Shown here: one piece after another, positions 44,859 to 55,989 of the stretch
Position numbering within the stretch: the first letter of the stretch is position 1
Layout: each line of letters opens with the position of its first letter
DNA from: Gonapodya prolifera JEL478
Taxonomy: Eukaryota > Monoblepharomycota > Monoblepharidomycetes > Monoblepharidales > Gonapodyaceae
Reading direction: 5' to 3'
Length of the DNA stretch: 64,000 nucleotides
Assembly (NCBI GenBank): GCA_001574975.1
Contig: KQ965818.1
Location: 149,590 to 213,589, forward strand
Program-made: the position numbers and the translations under genes
Notes under the pieces: generated by a model
Databases searched by the model: none
What the model saw: only the letters and a program-made list of their open reading frames with translations
Told to the model about the DNA's origin: nothing

Positions 44859-47800
44859 ATGAGTGGACGCATCAAGTCTCAGGAACCAGTCGCACGATCG
44901 ATCGATGACATTGGCGAGCTGAACAGCGGAGCAAACGTTGGGGGACGCGATGAGAGCAGTCGTAGAATGTCTCATGGGGGTGTCACGCCAACGAGGAACG
45001 ACTCCCCATCAAAGCCCACTGCTGCATCAAAACGCCGGAAGCTGGATGGAGGATCGAGCGGTCGGCTGGGCCTGAGCGGGTCGCGATTGGGACTGTCGAC
45101 TGTGAGTCTCGCGAGGGTTTCTCGTTCGGCGACGACGACCCCGGTGAACGGGATCTGGGCGTCGGGAAGTCAAGGATCGCTGTACCTACCAGGGAGTGTG
45201 GAGAGACGCCCTCTTCACTCTCATTCCGAGTCGAGACTCCACAAAAGTACCCGACGGCAGGCGCAATCCCATCCCAACCTTTCGGCGGTCGGACATCACG
45301 AGCAGACTCAGCCGCAATCGCAACTTCAGTCGATGTATCGCTCACAGGCCGCCCCCGCTACACCGCGGGCACTGCTTTCGTTACGCACGAGGTCGCTTGA
45401 AGATTCGAGTGCGGACGTTACAAACTCCCGTGGGGATATTGTGTCGCTTGGGCTGCCTCGTGTTACGCAATCGCAAATGTTACGTCTCACTGAGACTGAT
45501 GACAGTGGTAGTGGTGCAGTCGACACTAATCACTCTGGACACGCTGGGAACAACACCAAGCAAAGCCCATTCAACGGTGTCACCACGCACAAAAAGACAC
45601 GGCATTCGGTCTCCCTCAAGGATACGCCTGATCCACCTGCCCATCTGCCCACTCAGCACGCGAATCTCCCGCGACGAGCCACGCGGCCGCCGCGGAACAC
45701 CCACAGCATCCTGAAAATGAGGCCGACGACAGTGAAGACTCGGAGGAGGAAGAGCGCGGTCGCAATGGGAGAGATGACGATGAACAGCCCCAGGATCACA
45801 TAGGAGAGCTGAGGAGGAGTCCCATTTACAACTCTGCTGCTCCTCTAGAACCATCAAAACCCCTCGGAAAGTGGACTACCGTCAAGGGAGACGTGCAAAC
45901 CAAAAAGACGAAAGTGAGATTAAACCTGGCTTCCAGATCTCTGTGTCTCTGATGTCCCTTCCGCAGGTCGTCCACATCACAACTTCAACCACGCTTCGCG
46001 CAGCAATGCCAAAGGGAAAGAGGTTCGCATCGTGCTTCACCTCTTTGCACATTTGATGCTTTCATTTATCATTGCTATTGTATCCTCACACCATCAGTAC
46101 AGGAGACCTTGCTTCACACTTCCGTTCAAACAATTCCANNNNNNNNNNNNNNNNNNNNNNNNNNNNNNNNNNNNNNNNNNNNNNNNNNNNNNNNNNNNNN
46201 NNNNNNNCTGCATATGCCGAGTGGGCAGGACTGATCGAGAAGACCAGAGAAGCCGTCCTTAGCGAGGCGGGGCGAAAGCTGGAGTCTCCAAAGAAGACGG
46301 ATGATAGCTCTGGAGCGATTCTTGATGGAGATATCAACGCTGCAATAGGGCACTCAGATAATCCAACGACGTCGCAAGGAGATGATCGAAAGGAGTGTCA
46401 AAGAAGTGCCGTTGCGAACACTATTGGAGAGTCTGCAGAGGGCCATTCACACCAAATCGCTGCAGGGAATACCATGAAGCCGCCCCTGCAAGCTCAAGCC
46501 GCACCATCTGGAACCATTCCAGGATCGTCGGCATCTGTCGAGCCTTCACCGCCAACGTCTGAGCTAGAGAAAGAACTCCCTCGGACCTCCCCTCTTCGCA
46601 GTAGCACATCTGCTTCCTCAGTGGCCCGGCGGCAAGCTTCACTCTCCTCTTTCGTATCCCCTCGATCAAGTCGCTTCGAGGGTGTACTCCCCGAACCTGA
46701 CGCCCGACCACATTCCGGCCACTCACGATCTCCCTCCCGAAAGTCGGTCCATCACCCACCCGTGCCTCTCCCGGCACCGACATCTCCCGGCCACTCTCGC
46801 TCCGCTTCACGAACCAGCCTCACCTCGGCCGCATCACACTCGCCATTGCACTCACCCTCTCAGCACCGCATTTCGCCCACCAAGGCCACGCCTGTCGCAC
46901 TCGCCGCCGCTCGAAGAGCCGCAACGTCGCTTGTGGGTCTCCACGCAAAGGATGTCTCCTGGTCATCCCATGCACCGGGATCTGGACACACAAGGCACGG
47001 GTCGTATGCTGTCCGCAATGCCGCACCAGCGGGAGGACTCGTCAGTTTTGGGCCAGTGCCGGTCGTCCCAGTCGAACCTGCCCCTCCCAATCCCGATTCG
47101 CATTCCTACACCGCGACTCCCCGGCAGCAAGACTTGTACCGCTCTTGCGTCCCCTCGCTGGACCCTGACGACCCGCCGCGTCTTCCAGCCCCAGCTGCTG
47201 TCGAGGAACTGTATATTGCCCAGTGTTACCTCACCAAAACCTACCTGAATCCCAACACGGTCCGCAAAGCAGTGGAGCGCGTCGTAACACGGTGGCCCGT
47301 TCTGGGTGCAAAAGTGTGGTCGAACCCTCGTGTGATCGACGGGGACGTGATGTGCGTGGAGCCGAGCGACGCAGGAATGTTTGTCGCGGGAGAAGATGGC
47401 GGGATGTGCGTGGTTGAAGAGGTCGGTAGGGATAAGGTGGCGCCGGGAACTAGAGGGGAGCTCGAGGTGAGCGCGCTGGTAGAGTATGCTAAAAAGTGGG
47501 TGAGGAGGCAGGCACAGAGTGTCGGAGTAGGTGGTGGGAAGGGGATTGGGACGGGAAAAGTGTTTGTGTTTTGTGGAGGCGTGGGGAGGGAGTGGAGTGG
47601 TGGGTGTGTTGCGAAAGGCGGAATGATTGGTTCTCAGTCACCTTCCGTGAAGGAGCTCGCAGCTCCCGGAGAGGATTGGACTGTTGTTGTTGTGGTATGG
47701 AACAGAATGGTGTCTGACGAGCGGACGGTGACGAGACTGGCCAAGGAGATTCTTCACGTCAATTCAAACGCCGAAAAGCGACGATAAGAGCCGAGACGTT

Positions 47801-49270
47801 GTGCCGTTCGCGGCCTACGCCCGGTCACTTGCCAACAAAGTGATGAACACAGTCCCGTCTCGCTCCATCCCCCCCTTCCTTCGCTCCCAATGTTTCGACA
47901 CCGTCACAGAAGCCCACGTCGCGCCTGAACAGAGGCGCGGGATCGAGGCCAAACGGACCCAACTGCTTGCCCAAGTCGAAGCTCTTACGACACAGCGTGG
48001 GGCGAGCCTGGCGCTCAAGCGGGACTTGGAGCTCGACCTGGCCACGCTGCGAGAACAACGCACGCGGATGGACGATCTCGCCCGGGCCGGGGAGGTGACG
48101 ACGCTGTACGATACAACCTTGGGGGAGATGCTTCGGATCGCGGCCCTCCTTCGTGCTGTCCTCGGTCCTGACGTGGAGATTGGCGATGTCGACAGCGTGC
48201 TGGTGAAGCATGGCGTGTCGGCCAAGGCGAGGCAGGTCCTCAAGGTCAAGGGAATGGCGATTGAGGATTTTGCGAGGCTGGATGAGGTCGAGGTCGAGGA
48301 GGGTGAGTTCGGGGCAAAAGAGAAGAAGAGGATTCTGGCGCTGGTGAGTGTTGGGGTGTGTGTGGGTTGGGGTTTCGTCATGGCGTCAGTGGTTGGCGTA
48401 TTGTTTGGCCGCGCTCGTGTTTAGGTTGAGCATGTCCGAAATCGCATACGGTACGTCCAATGAGTTTGCTTCACACTTCTCACAGTCATCTCACCTCCCC
48501 ACCATTGCAGCGACTGCGTGCTGGAGGAAAGCCGCGTCAAGTTCGGAATCGAGCGGCGGATTCTTAAGGGCAAGCGGGTGCTCGAAGCGCTCACGGACCA
48601 GATCAAGGTGCTGACGGACCGGCTGTACACGACAGCTGCAGAGTCCCCCCGTGCGAATCGTCTCCGGGTCGGGAGTTCGGATTCCACCACACCCACGAAC
48701 GAAGAACGGTCCGTCGAAGCTGCCCTCCTCGCGTGTCTTGCCATTGTAGTCCGGCACGTCTCGGGCGAGTCCAAGTTCCTTGTCGGTTGTCGCGCGCATG
48801 TGGCCGGGATACGCAATGGGACGACACTGGGGCCCCTGGAGATGAACGTGCCTGTTAAGGTGGATATGAGCGGGAAGGCGGGAAATGTGTTTTTGGATGT
48901 GTTTGGTGCCATGTGGAAGGGGTTGAGAGTGAATGAAGACAAGGCCGTGGTGCATCATACGCAGGCGGCGATGAAGGGCGTTCCAGCCATAACTGTGCGT
49001 TACACGTTCACGCGGACCGTCAATGAAGATGCGAATGCGTTCAAGCGGTCCGTCAATGAGGAAACGAAGAGGAGCGTCAATGAAGACACGAAGAAAACGG
49101 AACCAGACGCGAGCACGTTGTTGTGGTCGTACGTGAGCGGCGTTTCGAGTGTTCTGGACCTCGATGTCCGGTACAGCCCTGCTGGCGCGTTGCGTGGACA
49201 CGTCAAGTTCCACCGAAGCAGTCTGGACTTGGTGGAGGAGTGCTACTCTGGTGGATGTGATGTTTTCTGA
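44859..49270 (+). CDS. large protein with disordered N-terminus and interrupted condensation-type domain
   Basis: The N-terminal ~800 residues are Ser/Pro/His-rich and probably disordered (SRSPSRKSVHHPPVPLPAP), with an acidic patch near 45,740. From ~47,140 the sequence matches the CoA-dependent acyltransferase/NRPS condensation fold: VEELYIAQCYLTKTYLN, AVERVVTRWPVLGAKVW, then VVVVVWNRMVSDERTVTRL at the HHxxxDG position, and PFAAYARSLA. A coiled-coil, acidic insert of about 250 residues follows (LKRDLELDLATLREQRTRM). The second half resumes with ALLACLAIVVRHVSGESKFL, VPVKVDMSGKAGN and LDLDVRYSPAGALRGHV. Both active-site His are missing, so catalysis is doubtful. A one-base frame change lies near 47,770 and an assembly gap at 46,139. 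The 5' part could be a separate gene. The function is unknown. Confidence 0.55.
46139..46207. other. assembly gap (69 N)
   Basis: A run of 69 undetermined bases. Any reading frame across it is arbitrary, and the true gap length may differ. Confidence 0.95.
49011..49097 (+). repeat. short in-frame coding repeat
   Basis: Three to four imperfect copies of a 21-30 bp unit coding SVNEDTKR-like octads (TVNEDA, SVNEETKR, SVNEDTKK) within the C-terminal half of the condensation-type protein. Confidence 0.6.
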
Positions 49271-49974
49271 TGTCGCGTGTTCGTCCTCAGATTGTATCAA
49301 CCAATCTTTATGAGCAGAGTGTCTCTCGATAATTTGGCACAGCAATGACACATAGCTCTGACTCGCACAATCGTTGTAAATAGGATGGGGGCGATAACGC
49401 TGGAGTTAGCCCTTGGCAGCGCGGATATTGTCATTCGTGCTCTGATTTGATTAAATTTGAATTCGAATAATAGCAGACATCATTGGCCAAAGACCTAAGC
49501 TCCTGCAGAAGGTGCCAGGGTAAAACCTTGTGGGTGTACAATGTATGCAGACAGGTCCACATCCGGAATAGCGCAATGCGATCCATGGCCTCAAGGAGCT
49601 TTGTATGTTAGAACACTTTCCGACCATTATTGAAAAAGTGTATTGACGCTTTGTTTCGTAGGTCATACCTGTGGGGAGGGAAGACGATTGCAGAGGTGGC
49701 GAGGGAGATGCAACACAAATTCTTGAGACTCTGATTCCGACTTTCCCATAGGCTTTTAAGCCGTACAGAATGCACGAAAACTTGCAGAAATGCTCTTGGG
49801 TGGAACTGATTTCTGCAGATTTACGAGACTCTCACTGCAATATTTATCAGCTCATTTTACGGTTTTAGCTCTCGAGCATCCAGTAACTCTAAACAACACT
49901 CTGAGGCGCAAAGCAGCAAAGGCATCTAGATGCTGTGGTCCGTCTGGTGTGACCTTCGCAAGAATCAAGAATAG
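49271..49974. other. intergenic, no gene seen
   Basis: About 700 bp, AT-richer than the flanking genes, with no recognised element. Confidence 0.4.
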
Positions 49975-51204
49975 GTGGACGGCGACAACGCAGACCCATG
50001 GACAGGAGACAACGAGGCAGGCAGCGCTTGTGTATTCCTGTCAATACATTTTGCCATCTCAGTGTCGGTGTTGATCGCAGGATCGATTGCATCAATCAAC
50101 TTTCTTCGCTGCAAGGTTTTTGGTATCTCCATCTGTTTATCGTGGATTCGTTATCCTCGATCGCGCTCGTTTTAGCGCTCCCGAAACGACTTGCGTCTGG
50201 ATCACTTGTCATTTCAAGCGACGGCTACTGTCAATTTGAGGGATTTCTCATGGATGTGAGCACGTCCTGCGCGGTTTCAACGCTCGCTTGTATAGGTGAG
50301 TTAAGCATCGTGCAGCAAAGTTTCATGGCCAATGAAACGACTGGAAACTTGCTTTCGCTCGGACTTGTAGCCCTTGAGCGATACTTGACTGTTGTTGCAT
50401 TTGACGGATGAAAAGGCTTGAAATCAACACCACTTATGTAATCGCTGCTATGAATGTTTGCATTGTATCGTCAGCACTTACAAGTGCGCTGCTTGGGCGA
50501 GACATTCAGCCTACGAATACTGCCGTAAGAGCATACTTCTATTTCTCCGCTCTGCCTCGAATTCCGAATCTTTGAAACCTAGTTTTGCCGATCAAACCCG
50601 ACATCGGTTGATTCGCTTGACGATGCTCTCGGCCTTGTTGATGCGTCTATTCGGGTCTTGAGTTTGGGGACTATTGGCTTCTGCTACGGGCGGATCGCCG
50701 GATCGCCGCGCGAGTGTGAACTGTTCTTTCAACTGCTCGCCTCGACGGTCTGGAAACCAAGCTGGGAGGTGCCACTTTTGCACCGGCGATCGAAAAGTCC
50801 AGAGTTCTAACAATGGAAGTCGAACCCTCGATTCAGATGACAGTACCGACTCTTGATCATCCCTGTTCTGCTGGCGTTGAGGCGCAAGTACTCCAAGGAC
50901 CGACAACCTCTCCAGAAGTCTTGCATTCATCCGACCTCCAGAAAACCTTCTTTCGTTTGTTGTTGCTGCTCTTGCTCTGACGCTCTGGCTCCCGCTTATG
51001 GTGCTGATCACGATGGAGAACTTTCCTGAGGAACCCATGTCGAGCTTCAATCTCTTCTCGTCGTTCGCCGTCTTAACGCACCTTCACTCTCTCGTCGACT
51101 GTGTCACTGTCACAGCGATGGATTCGGAGCTTCGGAATGAGCTGCCGGGAACAATGCGGTGGATTGGATCGCTTTTCGCTCAAAGCTGCTGGTTCAAACA
51201 CTAG
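49975..51204 (+). CDS. rhodopsin-like seven-transmembrane receptor, frame-disrupted
   Basis: Hydrophobic segments occur in receptor order. TM1 is FLSIHFAISVSVLIAGSIAS. TM2 is HLFIVDSLSSIALVLALP, with the conserved Asp. TM3 is YCQFEGFLMDVSTSCAVSTL, continuing after an intron to LGLVALERYLTVV, where ERY stands for the DRY motif. TM4 is INTTYVIAAMNVCIVSSAL. TM5 is weak, ending IGFCYGR. TM6 is FFRLLLLLLLLTLWLPLMVL, with a CWxP-like WLP. TM7 is SSFAVLTHLHSLVDCVTV, and the stop is 51204. The frame shifts by one base between TM1 and TM2 at a T-run, and the TM4-TM6 region needs introns I could not all place. Class A-like GPCRs are known in zoosporic fungi; the ligand is unknown and no retinal Lys was identified. 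Confidence 0.5.
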
Positions 51205-51869
51205 CTCGACGAATGGAATACGAAAGTAGTGCTGTAGAATCAACCTCCAGCATATTTTACCATTGTTGCTCCGCAATGTATAACTCATTAGCCCTTGTTT
51301 GAGTAGCTATCCACGTACATACTTTTCGTCCGAGGGATTCGACAACCCCGGCGGAAATATCGCGTCCCATAGATTGTGGGAAGACTGTGTACCTAATAGA
51401 TGGACATATCTCACCTGGATGTTTCCTCCTGGCTGTCGGCGACGACGGGAGCACTGAACACACACACCGATGTGACCTCGATTCTGAATAATGACGAGAG
51501 GGCACGAGCTATTTTGTTGATCAGAGAGGAGCGTGCACAAATTCGTCCGTGTCCTCTTTCCCTAAGTATCTCTGTTGTTCCTGGCTTGGCTCGTGCCAAT
51601 TTATTACAAATGAACCCTTCCTCCGATTTTTAGATGATTCACGAGTCTGTGAAAACGACTGAGGCCATCCGATTGTTTGAAGACCATAACCCGTCGCCTT
51701 TGAAGTCGCCGATGGAATTCTCTCCTCGCGAGATCCACCCCGCATCTTTCGATTCCTTCCACCCCCAAGAGTCTACTCAGTCATTCCCCGCCTTTCGCGA
51801 ACATTTCTTCACAGTATCGATGGTGCAATCCCCGGATGTCCCGGAAAAGTGATCTGCGTCACGTTCAGA
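51205..51869. other. unassigned; short open frames
   Basis: Plus-strand frames at 51,400-51,630 and 51,634-51,852 are open but have no domain. They could be 5' exons of the SUI1-type gene that follows. Confidence 0.25.
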
Positions 51870-52351
51870 ATGGTTGTTGTGAGTCGAAACTCGGAAGAGG
51901 AGTACGAGCCACGGTACGAACGGGACGTTTCCATACTTCCCGAGTTCGAAGTATCGCATAGCCAGACGGGGACACCGTTGTGGGCGTCCGCGTCGGCCTG
52001 GATCGCTGTTTCAAAACGAACAGAGTGGTCCTCCTCGGATGACCTTTGTGAAATCGTCAGAAGAGAACTGACGGCAATTTCTCAGACGCCTTTGAGCATC
52101 ACACACTTCGCGACGGTGTCGGTCGAAGCAGATGTCGATCTGAAAAAGGCGGCCAAGATGTTTGGCACGAAGTTTGCTTGTGGTGCGTCCGTCACTGAAA
52201 CCCAGACGGCCGTGACGAGATCGTCGTCCAGGGGGAGTTCGCGGACGAAATCTCGGGGCTGATACAAACGACATGGCCCCAAGTGGACGATGATAAGATT
52301 ACAATGAAGGAAAAGAAGACGAAGGGAGGTAGCGGTGGGGGAGCCGACTAA
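51870..52351 (+). CDS. DENR/Tma22-like SUI1-domain protein, partial or frame-shifted
   Basis: The SUI1 core of density-regulated protein is recognisable: DVDLKKAAKMFGTKFACGAS, then, one base out of frame, NPDGRDEIVVQGEFADEISG, QVDDDKITMKEKKTKGG and stop 52351. Family members join the MCT-1 partner to recycle 40S subunits and to reinitiate translation. The frame change sits at a short A-run (~52,198), so it is either a real deletion or an assembly error. The N-terminal cysteine motif of DENR was not found upstream; the region from ATG 51870 (RNSEEEYEPRYERDVS) has no clear match. The gene may be fragmentary, or its first exons may lie in the unassigned stretch before it. Confidence 0.5.
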
Positions 52352-52778
52352 CAGCGGACACTATGTAGCGTGGCTCTATCATTGCAGTGTGCAGTTCATA
52401 GAGTGAAAAACGGGTAGCCTGTTGATGTCGGTGTTCAAAGTTCCCATTATCCAGACAATCACCCCGTCCTGCAAGCCGAACGAGACAACGCCTCAGCGGG
52501 AGCGAAGATACCCCAACGAGGACGTAGTCAGATGGATCGACTTCCACTCCAAATTTTCCGCGATGTGAGATGGTTCGGAAGGGCGTGCGGTGTAGCGAGG
52601 CGGTGCGTGTTCGCGGTTCCCAACCGACGATCCTCAGTAGAATGGATTGCATGTTCTCGATAGAGTTTTGATGTATCGAGCTCCAGGCGCAGTAAATGAA
52701 GGCGTGTGTCGAATGCTTGCGCCACGCTTCCATGGTGCCCAGACACGGAGATGGGCAGCAGAGCGCCACTTGTCATTT

Positions 52779-53496
52779 TCAAAACGGATTGAATCCTGCA
52801 CACGGTGGGGGCGAAGGACTGACCGATGGTTCGAGGAACATAGGTGGCGAGGTGTGGTGCGGACGAACGAATGGAACCGGGAGGAGGGCGTGCGGGGGTT
52901 GAGAGCCTGGTGCAAAGCCGAACTCGGCCTGGAACCAGGGCTCCTCAATATGTGGAAGAGCGCTGGGGTAAACAGGGGCAAAATCAGCGCCCGGATTGTC
53001 CAGACGACGCGAGCCGATCCAGGGAGGGAGAGGATTGACCTCTGTACATCGGGTACAACTTTCAGTATACCTCCCACCTTCCCCCACGCTGGATGTAATA
53101 ACCCACCCGCCGCATCAACATAGCTCATGGCCTCGTACCCTCCATCTATGCCTGCCGGTGGTGGTGCTGGGGTTCCCGGTGGGGTTGTCACGTTGGATGA
53201 AAACGGTGGGGGGTCCAGATCCTCAGCGAGCAGGGTTTCCGCTTCACCAACGACTTCAACGTTGAGGTCGGCGACGCGATTCAGCGGTGGACGACATGTC
53301 TTTCGCGTCGTATGTCGCTTCATGACGTCTACGGTTCGGAAGGTCGCGTTGCATCAATATTACCGATGAACCTAACCTCTAAGGAGCACACACGGAAGGA
53401 TTCACCTTTCCTCGTGAACTTCTTTCCACATCGAGGGCAAGTGATAGTTTTCACCATCCGGACGCTCGGCGGGCGGCTTGTCACGGGATTGAACAT
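52779..53496 (-). CDS. small C2H2-type zinc-finger protein
   Basis: Three exons join in phase from ATG 53496. MFNPVTSRPPSVRMVKTIT leads to the finger TCPRCGKKFTRK, split by an intron. The finger is completed as DVMKRHTTRKTC, giving C-x2-C, H and a final H/C position. A proline-rich region follows (VTTPPGTPAPPPAGIDGG), then after a second intron EVNPLPPWIGSRR, and a Pro/His-rich tail to stop 52779. The protein is about 210 residues. A single divergent finger suggests a DNA- or RNA-binding regulator, but this is weak evidence. The first residues could extend upstream, as the frame is open. Confidence 0.5.
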
Positions 53497-54921
53497 TGGC
53501 GAAGTGGGCGAGGCCTGTCCATTGAAAGGTAGTCCGCAGACGTCAATGAGCGCACACGAGATGAAGAATGTGCGAATAGAGACACAAACCGATAGTAAGA
53601 CGCGTCAGATTGGTGCTGGTTTCGGGCCTTGGCGGGAGGGAAGGTGGGTCCGTGCAACATCCCTCCCCTCACCCCGGATATTATGTACATGACCATCGGA
53701 TCTCCCCGTCCGCCGATTTGTGAGACAGCGACACGTAACGTCCCAAATGAATGCTCCAGGGTGTTGTGGCAAACTAAGCAACATATTAACGAAGGAGACA
53801 ACTTTTTCAATTCTGACTCAGCTAATTGGATGAGAACAAGTCGACTCACGTGCTTGCCTGCCCAGAACAGACTCATCTCTCCCACGATACAAATCTACGA
53901 CAGACCCCGGGAGGCCTGTGTGGAAGTGTCTGTTTCTGACAGATTCTGACTCTCGAGTTGACAAAGGAGTCTCACTTCTAGAGACGGTCCAGGAGATCCC
54001 AGAACCCCTTCATAGCAACGCTCAATAGCATATATTTCGTCTTCAGTAGCTCCAGAGGCGCATTCATCTCTTGCCTTTCTCGTGCCGGTAGTAACACTGA
54101 CTTGTGTACTCTGTGCTTCTTTGACCGAACTTCTGGCAGACGTGATCTGGCGAGGGCTCGATTACTCCTTGATGATATCTCGAGATAATGAAAGAGTGTG
54201 TACTGCTCACTTGGTCCATCCCTCCGTCCAGTCGACGTTGATGGTTGGAACCCAGTTCGGACACGACAGCCACTCCCATCGACAGCGGCTGTAGATTCTT
54301 TATAAAGAGAATTACTGTCAGTTCCCGACGTACCATGGATGCTCCAACATTTCGACGTTTGATGTTCGCTATGCTCCGCTCCGTGCAGGAGGTTGGCTGT
54401 GCACCTCGATCAAAACTTTTTGTCTGGTCCCTGGAGGTTCCAGTCATCCACCATCCGACATAGCATGTCAAACTTCTCCATCGCTGCGAATAACAGATTC
54501 GTACTGAGTCTCGAACTGGTGTACTCTCAACAGGTGGTTTTGGCGGAGGTGGATGGGTGACAGATTTACCTGTTGCACCTGAGTTCCTGCACTTCCGATA
54601 AAGTTTCAACTTTCTGAAAATGCAGGCAGAAGAAGTTTGGAGAAGAAAGTGGACCAACAGATATGTTGGAGAAGGACTTTCTGACCAAGTTGATCCGCCA
54701 CAACACCGCCCTTCGGACTGCACCTCGGCAATTCAAGTCGATCACGAAAGCAAGACAGTATTTAAGGTTATCTCGTACATTCTGTTTCTTAATACATCGT
54801 TGGCGAATCGGACGGGTCACTATTACGCCGGCGATTATTGGGCATGTCGTGCTCCAGAAAGTGATACCGTATTTCGATCCACGGGACACCGTGCAATTTC
54901 GAGGTCTGCTGGACTCTTCGA
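53497..54921. other. mostly unassigned; possible decayed F-box-type exons
   Basis: Plus-strand fragments at 54.08-54.46 kb and 54.62-54.93 kb are open and hydrophobic-rich (for example TLTCVLCASLTELLADVIW) but do not join. The 219-codon minus-strand frame at 54,064-54,723 is likely their shadow. No confident gene. Confidence 0.25.
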
Positions 54922-55395
54922 ATGACAAGAGTTCGGGAATTTGAAATGGAGAATATGGTGGCTCCTGAAATCTTGTTTTATGGTCTCCCAGAGGGCTTCG
55001 TACTGGATTCTGTGGTGTCTCTTTCGTGGTTCAACGAATTCATCAAAAGGGCTCTTTTTTCAGAGCAAATGTGGTCGATAATCGCCACACTCCCTTCTTT
55101 GACTCCACTCAACATCTACGAGCGTATAGGAGGTCTAAACTCGAATGACGTGGATCTCTTCAGAATCAAGCTTACGAATCAGTGGCAACTGGATGCAAAT
55201 TTGAGGTCGTTTTCTGCCCAACTTACACCGGATGCCTTACTTCGTGTACCGATCATCTTTCCAAACGTCGAGGAGTTAAATACATGTTACGTTGCACCAG
55301 AGCTGTACCACGGCGTGGAAATACACGGCAATCCCTGGCGGAATTCTCCGAGGACCTGTCAGCAGCTTATGAGCGTTGCTTCTTCTCACTATTAA
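54922..55395 (+). CDS. F-box/leucine-rich-like protein, partial
   Basis: The open frame reads ENMVAPEILFYGLPEGFVLD, SVVSLSWFNEFIKRALFSEQ and MWSIIATLPSLTPLNIYERI, resembling an F-box followed by a leucine-rich stretch, with a further PNVEELNTCY later. It stops at 55395. The start is uncertain, because upstream exons at 54.66-54.94 kb (DFLTKLIRHNTALRTAPRQF) are in another frame. It could be related to the leucine-rich locus at 12,321. F-box proteins recruit substrates to SCF ligases; this assignment is tentative. Confidence 0.35.
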   Translation: MTRVREFEMENMVAPEILFYGLPEGFVLDSVVSLSWFNEFIKRALFSEQMWSIIATLPSLTPLNIYERIGGLNSNDVDLFRIKLTNQWQLDANLRSFSAQLTPDALLRVPIIFPNVEELNTCYVAPELYHGVEIHGNPWRNSPRTCQQLMSVASSHY

Positions 55396-55989
55396 CTTCG
55401 TATCATCCTCGACACAGTCCTTAGATGTGTCCCCCAGAACAGCTGCATTGTGCACATCGGGGACGCCGAGATGCGCATCCGTGGGAGCCTACTGAAAGCT
55501 CTTGAGCAGATTCGCAACGATTCTTTCGGAGATCACTGGCCAGCGGCTCTAGAGGGTTGGGACGGACAATGCCCACTACGATCGTTGGAGGGGAAGTGAA
55601 GAGTAGAAACAACACCCGAAATGGGCATTGATACGAAGTGGGTACCTATTACGTTGGGAAGACGTACGCTTCATGGAGGAACCCGGCCGGACGTACTTTA
55701 CTCTTTCCATGTCCAGTCATTTGGACTTTTCAAAATGAGTGATAAGTTCATTGCAATCGCCCAGCAGGTTATTGGTGGTTAACATTCTATTCTGAAACTC
55801 GTGGTCAAAGTAATAGCAAATGCGTTCTGATCCGTTCCGTGTGACGCGCCTGTCGGATATCGGTGCTGTGGCCATCCGATCGGAAGAGCGAGTTTACACG
55901 CTCCGACCCTCTCGAGGGACTCGGCGCGTACTCGCAGCTCGTGTTCTCCTCTCTCTCTCCCCTCCCACACTGCAGTCTGTAATGGACGC
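55396..55989. other. intergenic, no gene seen
   Basis: Spacer between the F-box-like ORF and the methyltransferase remnant. Nothing recognised. Confidence 0.35.

Noticed and set aside
46072-47787. Long open frame crossing the N run
   Set aside because: Undetermined bases were read as coding; only the part after 46,207 is informative.
54064-54723. 219-codon minus-strand ORF
   Set aside because: No family resemblance and biased composition. Likely a shadow of decayed plus-strand F-box-type sequence.
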